Origin: Pseudohaliea rubra DSM 19751
Lineage (GTDB): Bacteria > Pseudomonadota > Gammaproteobacteria > Pseudomonadales > Halieaceae
Direction of reading: 5' to 3'
Assembly: GCF_000764025.1 (NCBI RefSeq)
Contig: NZ_KN234745.1
Span: 62,001 to 126,000 of the forward strand
Length of the DNA: 64,000 nt
Below the pieces are notes generated by a model. That model saw nothing but the letters and a program-made list of their open reading frames with translations, did not search any database and was not told the DNA's origin. Made by a program: the position numbers and the translations under genes. This document shows positions 35,226 through 47,215 of the stretch, one piece after another; positions within the stretch are counted from its first letter, which is position 1, and every line of letters begins with the position of its first letter.

Positions 35226-38039
35226 GTGTCCAACGAACATTATCTGCACAATCCGCTTATTCACGCCGACCGTCGCCTCGGCCGCCACCGTTCACCCTGG
35301 GTGCGCCAGTTCGACTGCACGCACATCGCGCCGCTGATTATCTGCCGGGGGCCGATCCGCAAGGAAGCCATGGACGTGTTCCGGGAAATGGGCATTACCC
35401 GTTTTGGCATTCTGCTCTCCGAGAAGGACTCGATCACTTACCAGAATGCCCTCGCTCCCGAGCTGCGTGCCATGACCGACCCGGACCGCATCCACCGCGT
35501 GCCGGATTACACGGGCGCCAACAAGGAGGAGCGGGAGCAGCGCATCCGGCAGATCATCAATATTGCCCACGACAACGGCTACAACGCCATCTTCGCCGGC
35601 TATGGTTTCATGGCGGAGGATGAGGCCATGGTTGCTGCCATGGAGGCCGCCGGTCTGAACTTTATCGGTCCCTGCTCGCGTACCGTCCACGATGCCGGCC
35701 TGAAAGACGAAGCCAAGCGCACGGCCCTCAAGGCGGGCGTCTCGGTCACGCCGGGGGTGGACAACGCCACCGCGCTCACTTTGCTCAAGAAGTGCCCGGA
35801 CGCTACGGCACTGAAGGCCCTTGCGGAGGAGCATGATCTTGCACTTGATCCGGCGATTTTCGAGGCAGGCGCGCTGGAACTGCCGGACCTCGCTGACCGC
35901 GTTCTCGCCGCCTCCTACGGCAAAGGCATTGATCTCTATACCGTCGACGAACTCTGCGAGACCCTCACGGAGGTCGTAGAGCAGATGACGGCCCAATACC
36001 CGGAGAACCGCGTGCGCCTCAAGGCCATCAGCGGTGGTGGCGGCAAAGGCCAGCGCATCCTGGGCATCGGCGAAGTCGCGCGCTCTCCGGAATTGACCCG
36101 CGAGATCCTCAACGAGGTGAAAACCACCGGTGTGGGCGACAACAAGAACGTGCTGGTGGAGCTGAACATTGAAACGACCCGGCACCAGGAAATTCAGGTG
36201 CTCGGCAACGGGCAGTGGTGCATCACCCTCGGCGGGCGGGATTGCTCCCTGCAGATGCATGAGCAGAAGCTGCTCGAAGTTTCCGTGACCGATGAGAGCC
36301 TGCGCACAGCGCTCGCCCAGGCCGAGGCGGAAGACAACGCGGAAGAGATCCGTATCCTCACGCAGGAAATCCGAACCCTCGAGGAGATGGAAGACGAGGC
36401 GGCGCGCTTCGGCAAGGCCGTCGGCCTGGATTCTGTATCGACCTTCGAGTGCATCGTCGACCGGGACAAGCATTTCTTCATGGAAATGAACACGCGTATC
36501 CAGGTAGAGCACCGGGTGACGGAGCTCTGTTATGCGCTCCGCTTCACGAATCCGGAGGATCCGGCCGATTCCTTTGTGGTCGAGTCGCTGGTGGAGGCCA
36601 TGGTGCTGCTTGCTGCGCACGGTCCCGCGCTGCCGCAGCCGACCCGGGAGGTGCGCCACAATGACAGCGTTGAGGCGCGCCTGAACGCCACCAACCAGGC
36701 GTTGAAACCGGCCGCCGGCGGCGTTATTGAATACTGGTCCGACGCCGTCGACGGCGAGATCCGCGACGACCAGGGCATCAGTCTGCACAACCCGGACACC
36801 GACAGCTTCATGAAGTACACGCTGGCCGGGGCCTATGACTCGAACATCGCGCTTCTGCTCACGGTAGGGGATACCCGCCTGGAAACGTACCAGCGTCTGG
36901 CCGAGACGATCCGCCAGGCGCAGATGCGCGGCAAGGAGCTGGCCACCAACCTCGAGTTCCACTACGGGTTGGTCAATTGGTTCATCGGCAACAACATCAA
37001 CGCCCGGCCGACGACACGTTTTATTGTCCCGTACCTCACCGCCGTGGGTGAGCTCAGGGCCCGGGCCAACAACATCGACCTGCATCACGCCTGGGAAGGT
37101 CTGCGCCGGCACCTGCTGGCAGCGCATGAGGGCGCAGCGGCAAAGGAGCTCGCTGCTGCCCTGGATCGCAAGCAGACGCTGATTCTTCGTCCCCTGGAGC
37201 TTCTCCTTGCCCAGCCGCACATGCTCGCCGGCTGGCTCAGCATCCACCGCGACAGCTACACGATGCTCGATGGCCACAGCAGCTGGAACGGCAACCCGCT
37301 GCTGCTTCTTGACGAGACCTATCATTACCTGGACATGGACTACGATCCCGATGCCCCCGCGGCCTCGGTGGTCTGGGACCACGATCACGAGCTTCTTCAG
37401 GCGGGCCTTGCCTTCTATGGCGAGCTGCATGCTGTGCTCGGGGAGGACGACTGGCTGGCGCTCAGTTCCCGCCTGGCGGAGGAGCGCGCCCCCGACGGTA
37501 TGGCGGCGGACCGCTGGGCTGCGGTCCGGGCAGCTCATCGGGGCTTCCAGGCCGGAATGGAACTGCTATCCGTGCTGCCGAGGCTCGCGGAGGCGTCCGG
37601 TTTCTTCGAGCTGTCGGTGAACGCCGACCTCAGCATCCATATCCCTGAGCGTCTTCTCGATGCCGAGCACCAGGCGGCCATGGCCAAGGTCCTTGTGCCG
37701 CCGCCGCGGGCAAAGGCTGACGAGATTCTCGCCGAAAGCGGCGGTATGTTTTACGGCCGCGAAACACCGACGCACGAGCCCTACGTCAGCGTCGGCGATC
37801 ATTTTGAGGCCGGCGACCCGCTGTATATCGTCGAGGTCATGAAGATGTTCAACAAGGTATACGCGCCCTTTGCGGGCACTGTGGACGAGGTGCTGGTGGA
37901 AGAGGACGGGGTGATCATCAGCAAGGGCCAGCCGCTGTTCAAGATCACCCCCGATGAGAAAATTGTCATCGAGTCGCCGGCGGAGGTCGCAGCGCGTCGC
38001 CGGGCCGCTACCGATGAATTCCTGGCCCAGCTAGTCTGA
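35226..38039 (+). CDS. Acyl-CoA (propionyl-CoA) carboxylase, biotin carboxylase and biotin-carrier subunit
   Basis: This 937-residue protein starts at GTG 35226 behind AAGGAA. The N-terminal part is a biotin-carboxylase ATP-grasp unit: pre-ATP-grasp fold (residues 1-150), ATP loop KAISGGGGKGQRILG (about 270-284), then FECIVDRDKHFFMEMN and NTRIQVEHRVTE, the bicarbonate/biotin site. The C-terminal 80 residues form a biotinyl domain with EVMKM and biotin-accepting K873. About 300 helical residues between them (530-840) have no motif I recognise and probably bind the beta subunit. The usual alpha subunits are about 650-700 residues, so this is a long variant with an insertion between the pre-ATP-grasp fold and the ATP loop. 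Confidence 0.9.
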   Translation: MSNEHYLHNPLIHADRRLGRHRSPWVRQFDCTHIAPLIICRGPIRKEAMDVFREMGITRFGILLSEKDSITYQNALAPELRAMTDPDRIHRVPDYTGANKEEREQRIRQIINIAHDNGYNAIFAGYGFMAEDEAMVAAMEAAGLNFIGPCSRTVHDAGLKDEAKRTALKAGVSVTPGVDNATALTLLKKCPDATALKALAEEHDLALDPAIFEAGALELPDLADRVLAASYGKGIDLYTVDELCETLTEVVEQMTAQYPENRVRLKAISGGGGKGQRILGIGEVARSPELTREILNEVKTTGVGDNKNVLVELNIETTRHQEIQVLGNGQWCITLGGRDCSLQMHEQKLLEVSVTDESLRTALAQAEAEDNAEEIRILTQEIRTLEEMEDEAARFGKAVGLDSVSTFECIVDRDKHFFMEMNTRIQVEHRVTELCYALRFTNPEDPADSFVVESLVEAMVLLAAHGPALPQPTREVRHNDSVEARLNATNQALKPAAGGVIEYWSDAVDGEIRDDQGISLHNPDTDSFMKYTLAGAYDSNIALLLTVGDTRLETYQRLAETIRQAQMRGKELATNLEFHYGLVNWFIGNNINARPTTRFIVPYLTAVGELRARANNIDLHHAWEGLRRHLLAAHEGAAAKELAAALDRKQTLILRPLELLLAQPHMLAGWLSIHRDSYTMLDGHSSWNGNPLLLLDETYHYLDMDYDPDAPAASVVWDHDHELLQAGLAFYGELHAVLGEDDWLALSSRLAEERAPDGMAADRWAAVRAAHRGFQAGMELLSVLPRLAEASGFFELSVNADLSIHIPERLLDAEHQAAMAKVLVPPPRAKADEILAESGGMFYGRETPTHEPYVSVGDHFEAGDPLYIVEVMKMFNKVYAPFAGTVDEVLVEEDGVIISKGQPLFKITPDEKIVIESPAEVAARRRAATDEFLAQLV

Positions 38040-38048
38040 GGAGAAGCC

Positions 38049-38459
38049 ATGATCACTGCCCTGGACCATATCGCCATCGCCGTGCCTGACCTGGATGCGG
38101 CCATCAAACGCTTTCTGGAGGATTTCGGCCTGCCCTTCGAGGGCACCGAGGATGTCGAGGACGCGAAGACCGCGACGGCTTTTTTCCCGCTTCCCGAGAC
38201 CAGCATCGAGCTGGTGCACCCGCTGCGCGGTGAGGGGCCTATCGCCCGCTACCTGGAGAAGCGCGGTGGCGGTATTCATCATTTGTGTTTCCGCTCGGAC
38301 GACATCCATGCCGACGTGGCGCGACTGCGTGATAAGGGTTATCAGTTCCTGGCCGACGAACCCGCACCCGGCGCACACGGCGCCCTGACTATTTTCATCC
38401 ACCCGAAGAGCTGTGACGGTGTTCTTATCGAGCTGAACCAGCCGGGCGAAGGACACTGA
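38049..38459 (+). CDS. mce: Methylmalonyl-CoA epimerase
   Basis: This 136-residue vicinal-oxygen-chelate protein starts at an ATG behind TGAGGAGA. Metal ligands are visible in [11 protein letters not shown] (first histidine), SIELVHPL (glutamate/histidine region), [14 protein letters not shown] (second histidine) and ILIEL-like VLIELNQP (final glutamate). It interconverts (S)- and (R)-methylmalonyl-CoA between the carboxylase and the mutase. Confidence 0.93.
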   Translation: MITALDHIAIAVPDLDAAIKRFLEDFGLPFEGTEDVEDAKTATAFFPLPETSIELVHPLRGEGPIARYLEKRGGGIHHLCFRSDDIHADVARLRDKGYQFLADEPAPGAHGALTIFIHPKSCDGVLIELNQPGEGH

Positions 38460-38460
38460 C

Positions 38461-40620
38461 ATGAGCAAGAAGATCTACGACCCCGAGCAGGCGACGCCTG
38501 AGGCCTGGCGCGCGCTGGCCACGAAGCAGATGAAGGGCGGCGACCCCGCGGAGCTCACCTGGCACACGCCGGAGGGTATCGACGTGAAGCCGCTGTACAC
38601 CGCGGCTGACCTCGAGGGCCTCGCCTACACGGACACGATGCCCGGGTTGTCACCGTACCTGCGGGGCCCGCAGGCGACCATGTACGCCGGCCGCCCGTGG
38701 ACCATCCGTCAGTACGCCGGCTTCAGTACCGCCGAGGAGTCCAACGCCTTTTACCGCAAGGCCCTTGCCGCCGGTGGCCAGGGCATCTCTGTGGCTTTTG
38801 ACCTTGCGACGCACCGCGGCTATGACTCCGACCACCCCCGGGTGACCGGCGACGTTGGCAAAGCCGGTGTGGCCGTGGATTCGGTCGAGGACATGAAGGT
38901 TCTCTTCAACGGTATTCCCCTGGACAAAGTGTCGGTATCCATGACCATGAACGGTGCCGTGCTGCCGGTTCTTGCGGGCTATATCGTAGCCGCAGAGGAA
39001 CAGGGCGTTTCCCAGGAGCAACTCGCCGGGACCATCCAGAACGATATCCTCAAGGAGTTCATGGTCCGCAATACCTACATCTACCCACCGGCGCCGAGCA
39101 TGAAGATCATCGGCGATATCATTGCCTACTGCTCGCGGCACATGCCGCGCTTTAACACGATCTCCATCTCCGGCTACCACATCCAGGAAGCCGGCGCCGA
39201 TGCGGCCCTCGAACTGGCCTATACACTCGCCGACGGCAAGGAGTACATCCGCACGGCGCTCGCGGCGGGCCTGCATATCGACGACTTCGCGCCGCGCCTG
39301 TCCTTTTTCTGGGGCATCGGCATGAACTTCTACCTGGAAATCGCCAAGTTGCGTGCGGCGCGGCTGCTCTGGGCGAAAATCGTGTCCGAGTTCGAGCCCG
39401 AGAACCCGAAAAGCGCCATGTTGCGCACCCACAGCCAGACCAGTGGCTGGTCGCTCACGGAGCAGGATCCCTATAGCAATGTGGTGCGCACCACCATCGA
39501 GGCGATGGCGGCGGTATTCGGCGGCACCCAGTCTCTGCATACGAATGCTCTCGACGAGGCCATCGCACTGCCGTCGGAGTTCGCCGCACGCATTGCCCGC
39601 AACACTCAGCTCATCATCCAGGAAGAGACCCACATTACCGATGTTGTGGACCCCTGGGGCGGCAGCTATTTCATGGAGAAGCTTACCCAGGACATGGCAG
39701 ATCGGGCCTGGGAGCTCATCGAGGAAGTGGAGGCGGCCGGCGGCATGGCCAAGGCCATCGAGAGCGGTATGCCCAAGTTGCGCATTGAGGAAGCGGCAGC
39801 GCGCAAGCAGGCACGCATTGATCGGGGCGACGACGTCATCGTCGGGGTAAACAAATACCGTTCCGGTAACGACGATGCGGTGGAGGTCCTGGAAATCGAG
39901 ACGGAGGCCGTGCGCAAGGCGCAGCTCGCCCGCCTCGAGAAGCTGCGCAGTGAGCGCGACGAGCAGGCAATCGAGGACATCCTCGAACAGCTTTATCAAG
40001 CCGCTGTCTCTGGGGAAGGTAATCTTCTGGAGCTGTCTATCGAGGCGACCCGGCGCCGCGCCACCGTAGGCGAGATATCCTTTGCCCTGGAGCGTGAGTT
40101 CGGTCGTTATACGGCTCATGCGCAGACCGTGTCCGGGGTTTACGGGTCCGCCTTCAAGGAAGACGGCGACTGGCAGGAGATCGCCGGCGACATTGAGGCT
40201 TTTGTCGAGCGCCACGGGCGGCGGCCGCGCATGCTGGTTTGCAAAATGGGCCAGGATGGCCACGACCGTGGTGCGAAAGTAGTGGCCACGGCCTTCGCGG
40301 ACGTCGGCTTCGATATCGATCTGTCGCCCATGTTCTCCACCCCGGAGGAGGTTGCCCGGCAGGCGGTCGAAAACGACGTGCACGTGGTCGGTGCCTCTTC
40401 CCTGGCCGCCGGCCACAAGACCCTGGTGCCGGCTCTCCTTGAGGAACTGCGCAAGCAGGGCGCCGGGGAGATCGTGGTCATTGCCGGCGGGGTCATCCCG
40501 CGCGGTGACTACGACATGCTGCGCGAGGCCGGTGTCAAATGCATCTTCGGCCCCGGGACGCCCATCCCCAAAGCCGCTCGCGAAGTGCTCACGGCCATCA
40601 ACGACGCTGTTTGCGACTGA
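38461..40620 (+). CDS. scpA: Methylmalonyl-CoA mutase (single-chain)
   Basis: The 719-residue protein carries both parts of the enzyme in one chain. The TIM-barrel substrate domain has [33 protein letters not shown] in conserved pieces, [21 protein letters not shown] and [17 protein letters not shown]. The B12-binding domain has DGHDRG with axial H601 (D599, H601, G604). It isomerises (R)-methylmalonyl-CoA to succinyl-CoA. The start follows the epimerase stop by one base, and meaB begins at once after its stop. Confidence 0.96.
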   Translation: MSKKIYDPEQATPEAWRALATKQMKGGDPAELTWHTPEGIDVKPLYTAADLEGLAYTDTMPGLSPYLRGPQATMYAGRPWTIRQYAGFSTAEESNAFYRKALAAGGQGISVAFDLATHRGYDSDHPRVTGDVGKAGVAVDSVEDMKVLFNGIPLDKVSVSMTMNGAVLPVLAGYIVAAEEQGVSQEQLAGTIQNDILKEFMVRNTYIYPPAPSMKIIGDIIAYCSRHMPRFNTISISGYHIQEAGADAALELAYTLADGKEYIRTALAAGLHIDDFAPRLSFFWGIGMNFYLEIAKLRAARLLWAKIVSEFEPENPKSAMLRTHSQTSGWSLTEQDPYSNVVRTTIEAMAAVFGGTQSLHTNALDEAIALPSEFAARIARNTQLIIQEETHITDVVDPWGGSYFMEKLTQDMADRAWELIEEVEAAGGMAKAIESGMPKLRIEEAAARKQARIDRGDDVIVGVNKYRSGNDDAVEVLEIETEAVRKAQLARLEKLRSERDEQAIEDILEQLYQAAVSGEGNLLELSIEATRRRATVGEISFALEREFGRYTAHAQTVSGVYGSAFKEDGDWQEIAGDIEAFVERHGRRPRMLVCKMGQDGHDRGAKVVATAFADVGFDIDLSPMFSTPEEVARQAVENDVHVVGASSLAAGHKTLVPALLEELRKQGAGEIVVIAGGVIPRGDYDMLREAGVKCIFGPGTPIPKAAREVLTAINDAVCD

Positions 40621-41580
40621 ATGGCGGCCGTCGATGTCGAGGCGCTGAAGCGCGGCGAGCGCCGGGCCCTGGCCAAGGCGATCACCCTGGTAGAAAGCCG
40701 CCTCCCGGCACATCGGGATGCGGCCCAGGGTCTCCTCGAGAGCGTACTGCCGGCCACTGGCAACAGCGTCCGCGTTGGTATTACCGGCGTGCCGGGGGTT
40801 GGCAAGTCGACCTTCATCGAGGCCTTTGGCCTTCACCTCATCGGCAAGGGCAAGCGCGTGGCCGTCCTCGCCGTGGACCCGAGCTCACCGCTGGGCGGCG
40901 GTTCTATCCTGGGCGACAAGACGCGCATGGAACAGCTCTCCCGCCGGGACGAGGCCTTCATCCGGCCTTCGCCCTCGGAAGGCACGCTCGGCGGCGTGGC
41001 CCAGAAAACCCGCGAGACCATGCTGCTCTGCGAGGCCGCCGGCTACGACGTGATTCTTGTCGAGACCGTGGGCGTCGGCCAGTCCGAATATCAGGTTGCG
41101 GCCATGGTCGACTTCTTCATGGTGCTTATGCTCCCGGGCGGTGGTGATGAACTGCAGGGAATCAAGAAGGGCATTCTCGAACTCGCCGACGCGTTGGTGA
41201 TCAACAAGGCCGACGGCGCCAGTGAAGAGCTCGCGCGACAGTCCCGTCAGCACTACGTTAACGCTATGGGGCTGCTTCGCCACACCACTTTCTGGACGCC
41301 GCGGGTGATGACCTGCTCGGCGCTGAAGGGGCTGCATATCGATGCGGTCTGGGGCATGGTTGTGGATTATTACCTGGAAGCAAAGAAGCTCGGGGCCTTC
41401 GATGCCCGCCGCGCGCGCCAGTATCGGGACTGGATGCACCAGCTCGTGCGCGAGATGCTCCTCGCCCGCCTGCAGGCGCAGCCTGAACTGAAGGGCCTGC
41501 TACCCCGGCTGGAGGCCGACGTCGAGGCCCAGCGTACGACGCCCTACAATGCTGCCCGGCAGATCGTCGAGCTCGTCTGA
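40621..41580 (+). CDS. meaB: Methylmalonyl-CoA mutase-associated GTPase MeaB
   Basis: This 319-residue G3E-family GTPase has Walker A GVPGVGKST, a Mg-binding VDPSSPLGGGSILGDKTRM divided at its glycines, ILVETVGVGQSE (switch/Walker B) and the base-specificity motif NKAD. MeaB-type chaperones load and protect the B12 cofactor of methylmalonyl-CoA mutase, which fits the gene immediately upstream. It ends the propionyl-CoA operon, 18 bases from a converging gene. Confidence 0.95.
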   Translation: MAAVDVEALKRGERRALAKAITLVESRLPAHRDAAQGLLESVLPATGNSVRVGITGVPGVGKSTFIEAFGLHLIGKGKRVAVLAVDPSSPLGGGSILGDKTRMEQLSRRDEAFIRPSPSEGTLGGVAQKTRETMLLCEAAGYDVILVETVGVGQSEYQVAAMVDFFMVLMLPGGGDELQGIKKGILELADALVINKADGASEELARQSRQHYVNAMGLLRHTTFWTPRVMTCSALKGLHIDAVWGMVVDYYLEAKKLGAFDARRARQYRDWMHQLVREMLLARLQAQPELKGLLPRLEADVEAQRTTPYNAARQIVELV

Positions 41581-41598
41581 GGCGTCCCCGAGGCCTCT

Positions 41599-42516
41599 TC
41601 AGATATGCAGGGCGCGCAGTTCCGGCGTTTCCTGCCCCTGGCGCCACAGCACGTCGAAACGCTCCAGGGCCTGCGCTGCCCGGGGGCGGTCGTCGGGCTG
41701 GTAGCTGCCGCCGCTCAGTGGGTCGGCAGGCAGAGCGAGCAGACCATCCCGGTCGCGGATCACGCAGCTATCGCCGGGCCACTGCGGGTGCTCCGGCAGT
41801 TCGCGCAGGGACAGCTTACTGGGCAGGCGGCGGGCCAGGACGAGGAGGGCACTGCCGCGGGTTGTCAGAGCGCGCCCGTCGGCAACGAGGATGCGCACCT
41901 CCGCCTCCCGGGTCTCCCGGCAGAGGGCTGTAATCGCCTCCCTGAGACCGGGGGGCTCAAACAGCGCCGGGTCCAGAGCGGGGCTGAGCAAGGCCAGCTG
42001 TCGCCGGGCGCTGCGCGCCAGCGACAGCACGAGCGTGGCGAAGGGCTCCGGCTGGTACACCGGCGCCACAGGAACCGGGCAGTCAAGGAAGTCTATGGTC
42101 AGTGCCATGGCCACGTGCGGTATGCCTGCTTCCTCGAAGCGCTCCCCCTCGGCGGCAAAGCCCCGGCTCGCGTAGAAACCTTCGGCGTGAGCCTGGGCGT
42201 GGAGATAGACCCGGCGCAGACCGCGCTGCCGGGCTTCCTCGATCAGGGCGGCGAGTACCGCTGCGCCGACACCCCGGCCGCGCCAGGCCGGCAGCACGGC
42301 CATGCGGCCGATCTTGCCATCAGCGAGCAGCCGTCCGCAGGCGACGGCTTCGCCCCGGTCCCGGGCAATTACGTGCAGTGCGTCGCGGTCGCGGCCGTCC
42401 CATTCGATCTCCGGCGGTACCTGCTGTTCGTGGACGAAGACCGTTTCCCGAAGGCGCTGCAGCGTGGCTTCGTCCTGCGCCCAGCGGGCGCGCGTCAGCG
42501 TCAGCTCAGTCGACAT
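41599..42516 (-). CDS. GNAT acetyltransferase fused to a C-terminal PLD-like domain
   Basis: The 305-residue protein starts at the ATG that overlaps the roxA stop by 11 bases. Residues 1-145 are a GNAT domain (FVHEQQVPPEIEWD, IGRMAVLPAWRGRGVGAAVL with the acetyl-CoA loop RGRGVG, and YLHAQAHAEGFYASRGFAA), close to ElaA-type enzymes. Residues 150-305 resemble an uncharacterised half-PLD-type domain (EAEVRILVADGRAL, LAHRLPSKLSLRELPEH-like pattern, DRDGLLALP) that I have seen next to or fused with GNAT proteins in pseudomonad-like genomes. No catalytic HKD motif is present. The acetyl acceptor is unknown. Confidence 0.8.
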   Translation of the reverse strand: MSTELTLTRARWAQDEATLQRLRETVFVHEQQVPPEIEWDGRDRDALHVIARDRGEAVACGRLLADGKIGRMAVLPAWRGRGVGAAVLAALIEEARQRGLRRVYLHAQAHAEGFYASRGFAAEGERFEEAGIPHVAMALTIDFLDCPVPVAPVYQPEPFATLVLSLARSARRQLALLSPALDPALFEPPGLREAITALCRETREAEVRILVADGRALTTRGSALLVLARRLPSKLSLRELPEHPQWPGDSCVIRDRDGLLALPADPLSGGSYQPDDRPRAAQALERFDVLWRQGQETPELRALHI

Positions 42517-43636
42517 CGATGGCCCCCTCTTCGAGGCAGTGCGCGAGCAGCCGCTCGCCGTCCGCCGTGGCGAGCAAGGTGGCGAGTTGGTTGCCGGCGA
42601 GGGCTTTGCCCGCCGCCAGCTCAAGCACACCATCGCGAAGCCCGCCCGCGACCCGCAGGGCGCAGCCGTTAGTGAACACGAGCAGATCGTCGCCATCGGC
42701 CTGCCAGGCGATGCGGGCGCCGGGACGGGGGGAGACCACGGCCTCCGCGTCAGCCAGGCGCCGCAGCGCCGCGTCGATTTCCTCCTCCCCGGGGGCCTCC
42801 ACGTGTGGATTCTCCGTGACCAGCTCGCCGAACCAGTCATTATCCTCCAGCTGGTCGAGGGCGGCCTGCAGCTGCAGCCGGGCCCGCTCCAGGTCCCGGC
42901 TGCGGATTTCTCCGGCCCGTCGGGCGGGCTCGAGGTGCCGGTCCTGATAGAAAAGCTCGTTGTCCAGGGATTCGAGAGCCCGATCCGCCCAGCGAGAGAC
43001 CATGTCGTTGAGGCGCGGTGCACGCAGCCCAAGGGAGTAGGTAGTGCAGGGACCCTCGGCGATTCCCCAGTGGGCGATGCGGGGCGGCAGGTAGAGAATG
43101 TCGCCGCACTCGAGGAGGTACTCCTGGCGAGTCTCGAAATCGGCAAGAAGGCGCAGCGTGGGGTGCGGCAGCAGCGCACAGTCACGGTCACAGTAGCCGC
43201 CGAGGTGCCAGCGGCGGCGGCCACTGCCCTGAAGCAGGAAGACGTCGTAGTTGTCGTAGTGCGGCCCTACGCTGCCGCCGTCGGTAGCCCAGGACACCAT
43301 CACGTCCTCGATGCGCCAGCGTGGAATCGGGGCGAGGGTGTCGAGGAGGGCGGCAACCGCCGGTGACCAGCGGTCGACGCCCTGAACGAGCAGTGTCCAG
43401 GGATGATCGCGATGGAAGTCTTCCGGGGCGAAGGGCCCGTCGGTCTGCCTCCAGCCATCGGGCGCGCGCTCTACGATACGGGCCTCAGCGTCGGGCTCCA
43501 TGGCGAGCCCCGCAAGGTCATCGCCGTCCAGGGGCGGGGCAAAGGCCGGCAGCGCGCCGCGAAAAAGCCGCGGCCGCTGCTGCCAGTCCCGGGCGAGAAA
43601 GGCCTCCCAGTCGATGGCGAGCGGCTCAGGGGCCAC
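42506..43636 (-). CDS. roxA: Ribosomal protein uL16 arginine hydroxylase (JmjC-type, RoxA/YcfD-like)
   Basis: The 376-residue protein starts at GTG 43636, four bases after the purB stop. It is a JmjC/cupin 2-oxoglutarate, Fe(II)-dependent oxygenase: the iron ligands are H126 and D128 in GPHYDNYDVF and H189 in RIAHWG, with the DILYLPP strand before the last. The spacing is almost that of E. coli YcfD, which hydroxylates an arginine of ribosomal protein L16. A winged-helix C-terminal part (LVFTNGCALRVAGG) follows. Confidence 0.9.
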   Translation of the reverse strand: MAPEPLAIDWEAFLARDWQQRPRLFRGALPAFAPPLDGDDLAGLAMEPDAEARIVERAPDGWRQTDGPFAPEDFHRDHPWTLLVQGVDRWSPAVAALLDTLAPIPRWRIEDVMVSWATDGGSVGPHYDNYDVFLLQGSGRRRWHLGGYCDRDCALLPHPTLRLLADFETRQEYLLECGDILYLPPRIAHWGIAEGPCTTYSLGLRAPRLNDMVSRWADRALESLDNELFYQDRHLEPARRAGEIRSRDLERARLQLQAALDQLEDNDWFGELVTENPHVEAPGEEEIDAALRRLADAEAVVSPRPGARIAWQADGDDLLVFTNGCALRVAGGLRDGVLELAAGKALAGNQLATLLATADGERLLAHCLEEGAIDVD

Positions 43637-43640
43637 GGCT

Positions 43641-45669
<2,029 letters not shown>

Positions 45670-45671
45670 AG

Positions 45672-46766
45672 CTACGCCCCGCGCTCGATGATGGCGCCAC
45701 CGAGGCAGCGATCGTCCCGGTAGAAGACCGCCGATTGTCCGGGGGTCACCGCCCGCTGCGGCGCATCGAAAACAACCCGGAGGCCCTCGCCCTCGCTGTG
45801 CACGGTACAGGCCTGATCCTGCTGGCGGTAGCGGATCTTGGCCGCGCAGCGCAGGGGCAGGGACGGCGTCTCGTCGCTGACCCAGGTCGGTGCACCGGTC
45901 CACAGGGATTGCTTGAAGAGCGCCGGATGATCGTTGCCCTGGGCGACCAGCAGCTCATTGGTGTCCAGGTTCTTGCCGACGACGTACCAGGGCGCTTCGT
46001 CGCGTCCGGCCAGGCCGCCGATGCCGAGCCCCTGGCGCTGGCCGATAGTGTGGTACATGAGGCCCTGGTGCCGACCGAGCTGCTCACCGTCGACGCTGAC
46101 GATAGCCCCGGGCTGTGCCGGCAGGTACTGCTTGAGGAAGTCGCTGAAGCGGCGCTCGCCGATGAAGCAGATGCCCGTGGAGTCTTTCTTGTCATGGGTG
46201 ACGAAGCCCGCGGCCGCAGCCAGTTCCCGTACCCGCGACTTCGGCAGGTCGCCCAGGGGGAAGAGGGTGCGCGCCAGCTCGCCGTGGCCGACGGCGTGGA
46301 GGAAGTAGCTCTGATCCTTGGCCGCATCGAGCCCCTTGCACAGGGTGGCCCGCCCGGCTTCGTCCACCCCCCGACGTGCGTAGTGGCCGGTGGCGATGCA
46401 GTCGGCGCCAAGCTGCAGGGCATAGTCCAGGAAGGCGCGGAATTTGATCTCTCGATTGCAGAGTATGTCCGGGTTCGGTGTGCGGCCGGCCCGGTACTCG
46501 GCGAGGAAGTGTTCGAAGACGTTGTCCCAGTACTCGGCGGCGAAGTTGGCGCCGTGCAGGGGGATACCCAGCCGGTCGGCGACAGCCTGGGCGTCGGCGT
46601 AGTCGGCCTTCGCGGTGCAGTACTCGGTGCCGTCATCCTCGTCCCAGTTTTTCATGAACAGACCCTCGACCCGGTAGCCGGCCTCCAGAAGCAGGAGGGC
46701 GCTTACCGATGAATCGACGCCGCCGGACATGCCGACGATGACGGTCTTGGAGGCGTTCCCGGTCAT
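45672..46766 (-). CDS. mnmA: tRNA-specific 2-thiouridylase MnmA
   Basis: This 364-residue PP-loop enzyme has ATP loop MSGGVDSS (13-20), catalytic C103 in [12 protein letters not shown] and C200 in [13 protein letters not shown], and ATGHYAR. It thiolates U34 of glutamate, lysine and glutamine tRNAs with sulfur delivered by a Tus relay. Its ATG overlaps the nudJ stop by four bases. Confidence 0.97.
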   Translation of the reverse strand: MTGNASKTVIVGMSGGVDSSVSALLLLEAGYRVEGLFMKNWDEDDGTEYCTAKADYADAQAVADRLGIPLHGANFAAEYWDNVFEHFLAEYRAGRTPNPDILCNREIKFRAFLDYALQLGADCIATGHYARRGVDEAGRATLCKGLDAAKDQSYFLHAVGHGELARTLFPLGDLPKSRVRELAAAAGFVTHDKKDSTGICFIGERRFSDFLKQYLPAQPGAIVSVDGEQLGRHQGLMYHTIGQRQGLGIGGLAGRDEAPWYVVGKNLDTNELLVAQGNDHPALFKQSLWTGAPTWVSDETPSLPLRCAAKIRYRQQDQACTVHSEGEGLRVVFDAPQRAVTPGQSAVFYRDDRCLGGAIIERGA

Positions 46767-47215
46767 GAGTCGAAGAGCAGGTCCAGAGGGTGGATGGCGC
46801 CGGCACGATGACGCTCTAAGGCGGCGAGCACCAGCGGGCTGCGCAGTTTAGCAGAACGCTCGAGGATTTCCTCGTAGCGGAGCCAGTGCACTGCGGTGAT
46901 GTCCGCGTCGATCTCGTCCGATGCGCGGTGCGTTACGGGGCTTGCGAGGAAGGTTGTGCGCAGGAAGCTGGGCGCCCCGGCGGGCGGCGTATAAAGAGAT
47001 ACACCGATCACCCCGGTGAGGACTACCTCCCAGGCGGTCTCCTCGCGCACCTCTCGCCGGGCCGCGGCGGCCAGCCCCTCGCCCGGCTCCAGGTGTCCGG
47101 CAGGCTGGTTGAACACGAGTTCGCCGGTCGCCTTGTCGCGCTCTTCCACGAGCAGGTAGCGGCTGCCATCAAAGACCACTGTGGCCACGGTGGCACGCGG
47201 CGTCCAGCGTTTCAT
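46763..47215 (-). CDS. nudJ: Nudix hydrolase NudJ
   Basis: The 150-residue protein begins [24 protein letters not shown] and has the Nudix box [20 protein letters not shown] (GX5EX7REXXEE). NudJ removes phosphate from thiamine-pyrophosphate precursors and nucleoside phosphates. Both ends overlap neighbours by four bases (rluE upstream, mnmA downstream), as expected of the conserved rluE-nudJ-mnmA operon. Confidence 0.92.
   Translation of the reverse strand: MKRWTPRATVATVVFDGSRYLLVEERDKATGELVFNQPAGHLEPGEGLAAAARREVREETAWEVVLTGVIGVSLYTPPAGAPSFLRTTFLASPVTHRASDEIDADITAVHWLRYEEILERSAKLRSPLVLAALERHRAGAIHPLDLLFDS

Noticed and set aside
35292-37538. A 748-codon open frame on the minus strand opposite the carboxylase alpha subunit
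   Set aside because: It is the antisense shadow of a real, motif-rich gene in GC-rich DNA and shows no domain pattern. The same applies to the long minus-strand frames at 13823-15808 and 38650-40836.
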